Positions 55,869-63,900 of a stretch of 64,000 bases of DNA are shown in pieces. The number at the start of each line of letters is the position of its first letter. Within the stretch, counting starts at the first letter, position 1. Under the pieces are notes generated by a model. The model was given only the letters and a program-made list of their open reading frames with translations. It did no database searches and was not told the origin of the DNA. This DNA comes from CAYTBN01 sp964436045 (lineage in GTDB: Bacteria; Myxococcota_A; UBA796; UBA9615; CAYRNR01). Both the position numbers and the translations under genes were made by a program. The DNA is taken from positions 124,001 to 188,000 of the forward strand of contig CAYTBN010000003.1 in the NCBI GenBank assembly GCA_964436045.1, read 5' to 3'.

Positions 55869-56231
55869 TCAGAGTCCCCCGATCCCCGCCAGGCCGCCGA
55901 ACCGGTGCGCCATCACCGCGTACCAGCCGAGCACCACCGCGCCCATCAGGTAGTGCACCGCCTTGGCCCAGCCCGGGTCGTCGTCCTTGGGGGAGAGATA
56001 GCCCACCAGACCGGTCATCCCCACCAGGCCGACCGCCATCACCTGGTCGAACATCGTCGGCGAGCGGGACCACATCACCGTGACCGCACCGACGATGGTC
56101 CAGGCCACCAGCGGCACCTGCAGGAAGCCGTGCATCCGCTTGACACCGGCCGAGTCGAGCAGTGCTCCGGCCAACCCCAGCAGACCCATCACACCCACGG
56201 CGATCGTGCCGATGACCCAGGGTTCGAACAT
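55869..56231 (-). CDS. Small four-helix membrane protein
   Basis: A 120-residue very hydrophobic protein with four predicted helices (about 5-27, 36-54, 63-80 and 89-110) joined by short loops (AGVKRMHGF, SPTMFD, SPKDDDPG). No family recognised. It starts at ATG 56229-56231. It is the reverse neighbour of the small zinc-ribbon gene and lies beside a truncated outer-membrane fragment. Confidence 0.6.
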   Translation of the reverse strand: MFEPWVIGTIAVGVMGLLGLAGALLDSAGVKRMHGFLQVPLVAWTIVGAVTVMWSRSPTMFDQVMAVGLVGMTGLVGYLSPKDDDPGWAKAVHYLMGAVVLGWYAVMAHRFGGLAGIGGL

Positions 56232-56255
56232 GGCAGGGAGTATCCCACGCGGGGA

Positions 56256-56400
56256 TCAGAACGAGTACTTGACCTCGACGAAGGCGCGGGAGGAATCGCG
56301 GATGCGGCCGAAGCGGGTGTCCTCGGGGCCGCCGAACAGGACCACGCCGCCCAGCACGGTCAGGCCGTCGCTGGCGCGCCAGGACACGAAGGCCATCTCG
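56256..56400 (-). pseudogene. C-terminal fragment of an outer-membrane beta-barrel protein
   Basis: The minus strand reads EMAFVSWRASDGLTVLGGVV, then LFGGPEDTRFGRIRDSSRAF and VEVKYSF before a TGA at 56256-56258. Alternating hydrophobic residues and a terminal Phe are the signature of the last strands of an outer-membrane barrel. The upstream part of the gene is missing; it runs into a C-rich homopolymer tract (56401-56430) and then an unrelated gene. Either a remnant or a misassembly at the homopolymer. Confidence 0.55.
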
Positions 56401-56430
56401 CCCCGCCCCCCCCCCCGCCCCGCCCCCCCC
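56401..56430. repeat. Poly-C tract
   Basis: Thirty bases consisting almost only of C (three G). It marks the abrupt 5' end of the outer-membrane fragment. Such tracts are prone to sequencing and assembly error and, in living cells, to slippage. Confidence 0.9.
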
Positions 56431-56483
56431 ATCACCCGCTGCGGTCAACCCAGGGCGTGGTACCGTGGTCGGGGGATGAGTGA

Positions 56484-56969
56484 ATGCCGTCGCTTCTCGC
56501 AAGGGTTTTGTTCGTGCCAATAACGACATTCCCGTTCTTCGCCGTTGCCGCGTCCCTGGCGTGCTCGAGCGTACACGAGGAACCTGCCGGGGCTGGGGAG
56601 AGTACCTCGGTGTCCGTCGACGATTTCGAGGCATCCAGGGCCGCGGCGGTGGCGGAGCTGGAGCGAGAGCTGGCGAACTCTCCCCCGCTGCCCGATGAGG
56701 AGACCCTCGCCCATCGGAGCTGCGAGCAGGACGACGACTGTGTGTACGTCGTCAACGGATGCTGTGATTGTGTGAACGGCGGCCGGGACCTGGCGATACA
56801 CCGGGACCACGTGAGCTCCTTCCGCGAGCGGTTCGTCTGCTCCGGCCGTTGCACCATGGTGGCGGCGGTGGTCCCGTGCGGGAGTGGGACCGTCTCTTGC
56901 GTGGAGGGGCTGTGCGCCTACGAGCGCGCCTCGCTGTCGTTCCCCCTGCCGCGGGAGCCGGAGGGATGA
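56484..56969 (+). CDS. Cys-rich lipoprotein
   Basis: A 161-residue lipoprotein with lipobox AASLA-C at about residue 27. A helical linker (AAAVAELERELAN) leads to a compact Cys-rich domain (about 80-146) with nine or so cysteines in CEQDDDCVYVVNGCCDCVN ... CSGRC ... CGSGTVSCVEGLCAY, likely disulfide-bonded in the periplasm. Family not recognised; resembles the small Cys-rich domains widespread in Myxococcota secretomes. Its stop overlaps the next start (ATGA). Confidence 0.75.
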   Translation: MPSLLARVLFVPITTFPFFAVAASLACSSVHEEPAGAGESTSVSVDDFEASRAAAVAELERELANSPPLPDEETLAHRSCEQDDDCVYVVNGCCDCVNGGRDLAIHRDHVSSFRERFVCSGRCTMVAAVVPCGSGTVSCVEGLCAYERASLSFPLPREPEG

Positions 56970-57136
56970 CCTACGACGACTCCGGGTGGAACAGTCTCGC
57001 TCCGGGCGAGAAGAGGTTGATCCTATGGGGGGTGACCATCGGGGTGATCGCGCTTTGCGTGTTGTTGATCCTGGAGGTCGCGGTGGCCAGCTGGCCGCCC
57101 GGGAGCCTGGTCCGCAATTGGATCTTCGAGTGGTAG
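56966..57136 (+). CDS. Single-span small membrane protein
   Basis: A 56-residue protein with a short acidic N-terminus and one membrane helix (RLILWGVTIGVIALCVLLIL, about 17-36), ending NWIFEW. It overlaps the Cys-rich lipoprotein stop by ATGA, so it is translated with it and may be its membrane partner. Otherwise unrecognised. Confidence 0.6.
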   Translation: MTYDDSGWNSLAPGEKRLILWGVTIGVIALCVLLILEVAVASWPPGSLVRNWIFEW

Positions 57137-57189
57137 CCCGCGAGTCGAGCTCCCCTCGCACTCACCCCTCACCGTCGCGTTGTTTCATC

Positions 57190-58149
57190 TCATGAGGAGT
57201 CCTCCTCGGGGCGGGGATCCAGATCGGCGAGGTAGGGGCCGTTGTCCGTCCGCGCTGTGGGCCAGAGCACGTCGACGGTCTGTTGGAGTGGGGTGGGAAG
57301 AGGGCCGCGAGTGGCGGCCAGCCGTATCATGAAACCATCGAAGGTGTCGTCGACGACGGTGGTGTTGAAGTTGCGGTCCATGGCGCGGGAGAGCCAGCGC
57401 AGGTAGAGGGGATCGGCGATGGGCGCGACGCTGTAGGCCCGATTCGACCAGTCTCCCTGTTCGGCATGCAAGGTGTAAAAGATGTTACGGAAGGTGAAAT
57501 CGTCCAGGCTGTAGCCGACGAACACCGTTGTGCACTCCCGCGCCAGTGTACGCAGCGCATCGAACATCCCCGCGCGCAGGGTCTCGGAGTGGAAGTAGTC
57601 CACCGATGTGACGACCATCCTGGACGCGCCCTGGCCGGGCAGCGAGATACAACCATGGGGCTTGTACAGTGGGATGGCGCCGTTGTTGTCGTCCGCCGCC
57701 TTCAGGTCTCCATCTGTACGGACGGGGTGGATCCCGGTGGCCGCGTAGTGGCCCCCCGTGGCCCGTTCCTAGGCTACTTCGACAACGCGGTTGTAGTTGG
57801 TGGTGACCACGGCTCGCCAGGGAAAGGACGCGGCGATCAGGTGGCCGACGGTGGGCTGGAGACCCTGCAGACGATCGCAGAGAAAGCGGTCCAGACCGCG
57901 CCGGGCCGACGCCCTGACACCGGTGTAGAATTCGGCGGCCTTCATCAGGCTGACATCGAAGGGCGGTGGCTGGCCGTCGTTGATCTCCGACAAGAGCTCC
58001 CGGGCAAGGTCCTTGCCCGTCAGGCCCGCCATGCCGTCGGGACGGCGGCAGAGTCGGCTCGAGCCGGCTCCGAGGAAGAGGATCGCGTGACCCGAAGCGA
58101 TCTGGTCGAGTATCTCGCGCAGGTGCTCCTGCTGGGCGTCGGGTGTCAT
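57190..58149 (-). pseudogene. SIR2-like domain protein with an internal amber codon
   Basis: One 320-codon reading frame for a SIR2-like (SIR2_2) NAD-binding protein, interrupted by TAG at 57769-57771 (codon 127). Before the stop: ILFLGAGSSRLC (nucleotide-binding GAGxS) and VVTTNYNRVVEVA (the family TTNYD, here TTNYN). After it, in the same frame: KPHGCISLPG (catalytic His), SVDYFHSETL and TTVFVGYSLDDFTFRNI. SIR2-like enzymes of this type are often NAD-depleting defence effectors. It is third in a tight operon (10 nt after the methyltransferase). The stop may be a C-to-T change in CAG or a sequencing error. Confidence 0.75.
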
Positions 58150-58159
58150 GGGGGGGATC

Positions 58160-58852
58160 CTACCCTGTTGGCGGCGGCCCCGTGACCGCGCCGGACACGG
58201 CGAACAATCGGTTCCCGATCGGCTGGGGAGCCAGGTGTGACAGCCTTGTCGTCACGAGCTGGGCTCGCACCTCGTCGAGGGTGTAGGCGGACTGCAGCGA
58301 GGCAGCGAAGTCGATCAACAACGGCTCCGGAGCGCCGGTGCCGGCGGCTTCGCCGAGGGCAGATTCCAGCTCGGCCTGATCCACGGGCCGAAGCAGGTCC
58401 AGCACCAGCAGCCGTCCGTCGTCGCGCGCGAGCCGGATCGCTTCGCGCCACAGGTCGCAGGGGTCGGGCAGGTGGTGGAGCAGGCCGTGGCTGAGGACCA
58501 CGCCGTAGGTCGACGCCTGCAGAGGGGCCCAGGGGACGGCGGCCTGGTGGACCGTGATGCGCTCGGACAGGCTCGCAGCCGATATGTCGGCCCGGGCCCG
58601 TTCGACCATCGGGCCCGACTGTTCGATACCCGTGACGGTCAGTCCGTCGAACACATTACACAGCTGGATCGGCAGGGCGGCGGGACCGCAGCCGAGGTCG
58701 ACGACGTCGGCGCCGGACAGGTCGATCCCCGACATCATCAGCCACATCAGGAACGCCGCGTCGGACTGGCCCGTGTGGTGAGCGGAATAGGCCGAGACCT
58801 GCCCCGGGGAGTCCATGACCGGCTTCTCGGGGATCCGCGGGAGCTGACTCAC
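58160..58852 (-). CDS. Class I SAM-dependent methyltransferase
   Basis: A 230-residue methyltransferase. SAM-binding motif I is VVDLGCGPAALPIQL (about 49-63), motif II acidic residue is in TVTGIEQSG, and the post-motif stretch VVLSHGLLHHLPDP is typical of the methyltransferase-11/25 group. The start is GTG 58850-58852, 5 nt after the kinase stop; ATG (MDSPGQ) 12 codons in is an alternative. It lies between a peroxiredoxin-like/kinase fusion and a SIR2-like gene. Substrate unknown. Confidence 0.85.
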   Translation of the reverse strand: MSQLPRIPEKPVMDSPGQVSAYSAHHTGQSDAAFLMWLMMSGIDLSGADVVDLGCGPAALPIQLCNVFDGLTVTGIEQSGPMVERARADISAASLSERITVHQAAVPWAPLQASTYGVVLSHGLLHHLPDPCDLWREAIRLARDDGRLLVLDLLRPVDQAELESALGEAAGTGAPEPLLIDFAASLQSAYTLDEVRAQLVTTRLSHLAPQPIGNRLFAVSGAVTGPPPTG

Positions 58853-58857
58853 CGCCC

Positions 58858-60267
58858 CTACTTCCCGGCGAACCAGCGGGCCAGCAGCGCTTTGGCCGTC
58901 GGGCGGTCGGACGGGTCCTGGGCCAGGCAGGACCGGACCAGCTCCTTGTGGGGAGCGGGCAGCCGATCGGCCAGGGGCGTGTGGTCGGGTTTCTGCAGCA
59001 GCTGGAGCAACTCGACGAATCCGGCAGCCTGGAAGGCCCGCTGACCGGTGATCATCTCGTAGAGGATCAGTCCGAAGGCGAAGATGTCGCTGGCCGGCGA
59101 GACCGTGGCGCCCGAGAGCAGCTCGGGGGCCATGTAGGCCAGGGTCACGGTCTGACCGCCACCGGCATCGTCCCCCGACTCGGCGCCGTCGGCGGAGCGG
59201 GTCTTGTCCGAGTCCCCCGTCTGCTGGGCGATGCCAAAATCCACCAGCTTCGCGGCGCCGCCAGCGTCGAGCATGATGTTCGCCGGCTTCAGGTCGCCGT
59301 GGACGATTCGGCGGGCGTGGGAGACGGTCAAGGCGGCCAGCGACTGGGCCGCCAGCACCCGGATCCGCGTCGCGTTGAGCGCGCCGAGGCTGATCAGGTC
59401 GGCCAGCGATCCCCCCGGGATGAACTCCATCGCGATGGACGGCACCCCCTCGACCAGGTCCGCCTCGAAGATGGTGCATACGTGGGGGTGGTGGATCTTC
59501 GCCACCTTTCGCGCCTCGGCCACGGCCAGCATCGGGTCGACGGCGGTGCCGGGCAGCAACACCTTGAGCGCCACTCGACGGCGAGTGCCGGTGTCCCACG
59601 CCTCGAATACCCGGCCGAAGGAGCCATGGCCCATCTCCCTGCCCAGCCGGTAGGGGCCGAGCACGCGACCGGAGCCTAGATCCAGCAGGGGGACCAGTGC
59701 CTGTTCGCCGAGCTTCCAGTCCGCGGGACACAGCTGTTCGCTCTGCAGGGCGTGGAGGACCCGCACCGTTTCGTCCACCGACCGCCCGACCCGTGGATGG
59801 TGGTAGCTCACGTGGCGGACCACGCCTGCGGGATCGACCACGAACGTCGCCGGAGCGGCGGCCTGGGTCCTGGGATCGAACACACCGTAGGCGGTGCTGG
59901 TCTCCCCCGATGGGTCGGATGCCAGCGGGAAGCCCAGCAGCCCCAACCCGGCCTCCTCGATGGGGGTCCGCAGCCAGCGCTTGTGGGTATCCAGGGCGTC
60001 CACCGAGATGGCCAGCAGCGCGCAATCCGCCTTGCGGAAGTCGTCGAAGCGCTGATGGAAGGAGCGCAGCTCATTGGGGCTGAGGAAGGCGAAGTCGTGG
60101 GCGTAGAAGAGCACCACCAGCCAGTGACCGCAGAAGCTCGACAGCCGCACATGAAGGGAGCGCTTGCCATCCGGAGAGGTGTAGGGCAAGTCGACCGCTG
60201 GCGCAGGCGAACCAACACGCAGGGCTGCGGGTGCGTGCTCGTAGACCGCGAAGGTGTCCTTGGCCAC
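58858..60267 (-). CDS. Peroxiredoxin-like domain fused to a Ser/Thr kinase
   Basis: A 469-residue fusion. Residues 10-190 follow the 2-Cys peroxiredoxin fold (RVGSPAPAVDLPYTSPDG; WLVVLFYAHDFAFLSPNE; LLAISVDALDTHKRW; TFVVDPAGVVRHV; resolving-type Cys180 in QLCPADW). The peroxidatic Cys of FxxxCPTE is Ser63, and the preceding Thr is Ala60. Residues 205-469 are a kinase domain: GHGSFGRV, VALKVLL, HGDLKPAN (HGD for HRD), VDFGIAQ and MAPELL. The GTG start 60265-60267 has AGGGAG 7 nt upstream. Possibly a redox or stress-gated kinase without peroxidase activity. First in an operon. Confidence 0.88.
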   Translation of the reverse strand: MAKDTFAVYEHAPAALRVGSPAPAVDLPYTSPDGKRSLHVRLSSFCGHWLVVLFYAHDFAFLSPNELRSFHQRFDDFRKADCALLAISVDALDTHKRWLRTPIEEAGLGLLGFPLASDPSGETSTAYGVFDPRTQAAAPATFVVDPAGVVRHVSYHHPRVGRSVDETVRVLHALQSEQLCPADWKLGEQALVPLLDLGSGRVLGPYRLGREMGHGSFGRVFEAWDTGTRRRVALKVLLPGTAVDPMLAVAEARKVAKIHHPHVCTIFEADLVEGVPSIAMEFIPGGSLADLISLGALNATRIRVLAAQSLAALTVSHARRIVHGDLKPANIMLDAGGAAKLVDFGIAQQTGDSDKTRSADGAESGDDAGGGQTVTLAYMAPELLSGATVSPASDIFAFGLILYEMITGQRAFQAAGFVELLQLLQKPDHTPLADRLPAPHKELVRSCLAQDPSDRPTAKALLARWFAGK

Positions 60268-60450
60268 CGTCCTGCTCCCTCGCCGCGGCCCGCTCGGGCC
60301 CGCAGAAGGGCCATTCTCCCACACCGGATGGCGTGGATGAAAACGTGGATCCCGGACGGCGCGAGGATTTCTGAATCGCCAATCGGCTTTGACGGCCCTA
60401 CAATGAACCCGGCTCAGGGGAGCGGGGCGGGCCTTGAAGGGGTTCGTTCC

Positions 60451-60762
60451 ATGACCGATTCGGTCCAGATTTCCTTGGCTGCACAGCAAGAGCTGCGCGG
60501 CATGATCGAGGGTGACGACAAGGGTCGACGATTCGTCCGCATCTTCATCCAAGGGTGGGGGTGAGGCGGACCCCGCATGGGGTTGGCTCTGGACGAGCCT
60601 CGCAAGACAGATGAGCAGATCGTGGTCGACGGCCTGACCTTCGTGGTGGACGAGAGCGAGAGGCACGAGGTGCTTCGCCGGGGCGGGTTGACCGTGGAGC
60701 ACCGCACCGGTTGGTGGGGCAGCTCGTTCGTGGTCACTCCCGCCTACGGAGCCTGCTGCTGA
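60451..60762 (+). CDS. HesB/IscA-like selenoprotein (UGA = Sec38)
   Basis: A 103-residue HesB/IscA-like protein when the in-frame TGA at 60562-60564 is read as selenocysteine. The N-terminal part (MTDSVQISLAAQQELRGMI) ends RIFIQGWG; then U38, GGPRMGLALDEP, DGLTFVVDESERHEV and GSSFVVTPAYGACC. The family has Cys at this place in QGxGCGGPxxGLxLDE, and HesB-like selenoproteins with Sec there are known. Both flanks in one frame match the family, and a SECIS-like hairpin lies at 60585-60599. Conventional translation would give a useless 37-residue peptide. Role probably in iron-sulfur or redox handling. Confidence 0.88.
60585..60599 (+). promoter_or_regulatory. SECIS-like hairpin after the UGA
   Basis: GGCTC (60585-60589) pairs with GAGCC (60595-60599) around a 5-nt loop TGGAC. 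The loop starts 26 nt after the UGA and has G in its second position, within the range described for bacterial SECIS elements. A second small stem, ACCCC/GGGGT around GCAT, lies between (60570-60583). Fold inferred by eye. Confidence 0.6.
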
Positions 60763-60882
60763 TCGCCTCCCGGCGGAGCCGGATCTCCCTTCCTTCCCCC
60801 ATCCTGCACAGACGATAGGTCCGCCTCGCGCGGGGGTGTGTCTTCCCGCCACACGCCTGTGCCTCCCCCCTGGCGCACACTG

Positions 60883-60913
60883 GTGTCACAGGTGGGCGCA
60901 GCGGGTATAGAAT
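60883..60913 (+). promoter_or_regulatory. Candidate promoter for the kinase/AAA/TPR gene
   Basis: GTGTCA (60883-60888), a 17-bp spacer, then TATAGA (60906-60911, followed by AT). Four of six bases match each sigma70 hexamer. It lies 25 bp before the kinase ATG. The rest of the 175-bp gap after the HesB gene shows no other clear feature. Confidence 0.4.
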
Positions 60914-60937
60914 GGCCGCTTGCGCGGGGACTAGACC

Positions 60938-63900
60938 ATGGACGTTATCGACGATCGGTACCAGGTGATCGAGCGGGTGGACCGCCGGGAACGCAGCGAG
61001 CTGTTGCGGGTCGAGGATCGGCTCCGGCCGGGGCGGATCCTGATGCTCAAGCTGTTGCGCCCGTCCTCGGAAGAGGAACGCCAGGCCTTCGCCAACGATT
61101 TTCGCGTAAGGGCAGGGCTGCGCCACCATGGGGTGGCGCGGGTCTACGAGTACGGCACGGACGAGGCCAGCGGCTCGCCCTATTACACCGGCGAGTGGAT
61201 CGGCGGGCGCCCCTGGGATGAGGTCGCCCCGACAGCGGATCCGCGCCTGCTGTTCCGGCTGTGCGCGGACGTCTGCTGTATCCTCGACCATTGCCACGCG
61301 CGCGATCTATTGCATCTGGATCTCAAGCCCGACAATCTGCTGATCGTCGACGAGGAGGGGGGCGTTCGAGCCAAGGTGCTGGACTTCGGTCTGGCCCGCG
61401 GTCGCAGCCGGCAGCGCGCTCCCGGCGGCACCCCGATCTACATGGCGCCCGAGTTGCTGGAGGGTAAGGCCTTCGATGGTCGCGTCGACCTGTACTCGCT
61501 GGGCATCAGCTTGTTGCCTCCCAGCGGCCGCTCCGAGGTCCCCGGCTACCCTCGCGAGGGCGGGCCCCCCGCCGACTGGCCCCGCGCACTGAGAACCCTG
61601 GTCGGTCGCATGATCGACCGGGATCCTGAGGCTCGGTTCGGCTCCGCCCGGGCGGTGTTGACCCACATCGAACGCGCCGGGGTCCTGCCCGCGGACGAGC
61701 TGCGTGCGCTGCGTGAGGGTGAGATCCCGTTCGCGGGCCGCGGCGTGACCATGATGCGGCTGCGGGAGGCCTACCGCCGATGCTTCGCCGGCGAGCGCGA
61801 CGCGGTCCGCGGCGTGTTGCTGGCCGGGGAACCCGGCGTGGGCAAGACCCGGGTGCTGCGGGAGTTCCGCGCCACGGTGACCACGCTGCCGCCAGTGGTG
61901 GTCGCCGGCGATCCCTACGCCGAGGAGGTGCCGTTCGCGCCGCTGGGCGATCCGCTTGCGCGGCTGTGGCAGCGCAAGGAGATCCGCGAGAGCAGCGGTG
62001 GCCCTTTCGGCCTCGCACTCGCGGCCCTGCTGCCCGGACTCCAGCCAGCCCCCGCCGCCGACGCAGTGGCGCCGTCGGGCCACGACGACCTGGTGCGCGC
62101 GGTCACCGACTTCCTGGTCGAGGCCGGCCGCCCCAAACCAGGCACCCTGTTCCTGGACGACGTGGATCGGGGCGATGTGGTGGCGATGGAGATCCTGCGG
62201 GCACTGCTGCTGCGGGACGACAACCCCTGGTTCGTGGTCTGCACGGCCCGCGGTCCGGTCGACCTGCCGGGAGCAGACCGTATCGTGCTCGACGGGCTGG
62301 ACGACCGCGCCATCGAGGCGATGCTGCGCGCCCGCTTCGGCGACCTGACCATCGATCCGGGGCTGGTGCCCCGGCTGCACAGCATCACGGGCGGCAACCC
62401 GTCGTTCGTCGAGCTGCTTCTGCGCCACCTGCGAGTCGAATCCAAGGACGGCGGGCCCGAGCGGTTGGTGCTGACCGAACTCGAGTCCGTGGAGACCCCC
62501 GCCGATCTGGCCGAGTCGATCCGGCAGCGGCAGGCCTCGCTGACCCGGGAACAGCGCACTTCGCTGGGTTTCCTGGCCCTCGCCGGCAGGGCCATGACCC
62601 TGGAGGCGATCTGCGGGGCGCTGGAGTTGGAGGAGTCCGATCAGGGGACGTTGCTCGAGGGTCTGGTGGGCCAGGGGCTGGTGCGTCGCGATGGCGCGGG
62701 TCGGGAAGCCCGTTACCGCTTCGATGCCGAGCACCACGCGGCCACGACCTACGAGACCCTGCCCGATGCCGTGCGGCGCAAACACCACGCCGCCGCCGCC
62801 CGCTTGCTGACCCACGTCGAGGATGTGGACGACCTGCGGGATCTGGCTCGCCACCTGGCGTCGTCGGGTGAGCCGGGCAAGGCCGCCGAGGTGCTGCTGC
62901 GAGCCGCGAACCGGGCGCGGGCGCGTTTTGCCCACAACAGCGCCGAGGGCTTGCTGCGGCGGGCGGTGGCCACTGTGCCCGTCGACGACCTTCGACTGCG
63001 GGCACAGATCGGCATCGCCCTGGGCGACTTGATGGTGCACCTGGGCCGCTACCGGGCGGCAAGTGACGCCTACTGGGACGTGGAGCGGCTGGACCCATCG
63101 GCGGTGGGACCCGCCATCATGGGCCGTCTGGCCCTGCACCAGGGCGGCCTGGCGATGAAGACCGGCGAGCGCAGCCTCGGCCTGACCTTGCTGGAGCGGT
63201 CCGTGGGTTACCTGGAGGGGACCGGACCGTGCGAGGACCTGGCCCGGGCCTACAAGGAACTCGCCGACGCCTTCATGGCCGAGGACATCGAGCGCGCCCG
63301 CCGGTATTGCGACCTGGCTCTGGGCAATCTTGCGGTGGATGCTCCCCAGCATGAGACGGCGGCGCTGCGCCTGCTGTCCGGCGAGCTGGCGGCGATGTCC
63401 GGCGACTACGAGGCCGGCATCGAGGACGTGGGCACCGCCGTCCGGCTGTTCCGGGCCGCGGGGGCGTCGCCCGAGGAACTGGCGGCCCTGGACGTGCAGG
63501 GTCGGATGCTGCGGGACACCGGCGATCCCCAGGCGGCGCTGCAGGTGACACAGCGGGCCGTCGAGTGGGCCGAGCGTACCGGCGACCGCAACCAGTACGC
63601 CCGGGTGTTGATCGGCCACGGCGACGGTCTGTGGCACGCGGGGGAGTACGCGCAGGCGCTGGATGCCTACCGCAAGGCCCTGGACCTGGCCACGGAGATC
63701 GGCCACCCGATCCAGGAGGCGACGGCGCGCAAGCGGTTGGGGCGCCTGTACAGCTACGCCGGCAACCCGGACCGGGCCCAGGAGGAGCTGCAGCGCTCGA
63801 TCCTGTTGTTCGACGCGTCCAACGACCGGCTGGCGGCCGGCGAGGCGCGGGTCTGGCTGGCCGGCACGCGACTGCGGGCCGGCGAACGCGAGGGGCTCAG

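Noticed and set aside
53601..57771. Pyrrolysine or general UAG recoding to explain the internal TAG codons
   Set aside because: TAG terminates rpmG, parB, lipA, recF and other intact genes here with no read-through extension of family proteins, and no recoding machinery is seen. Mutation or error is simpler.
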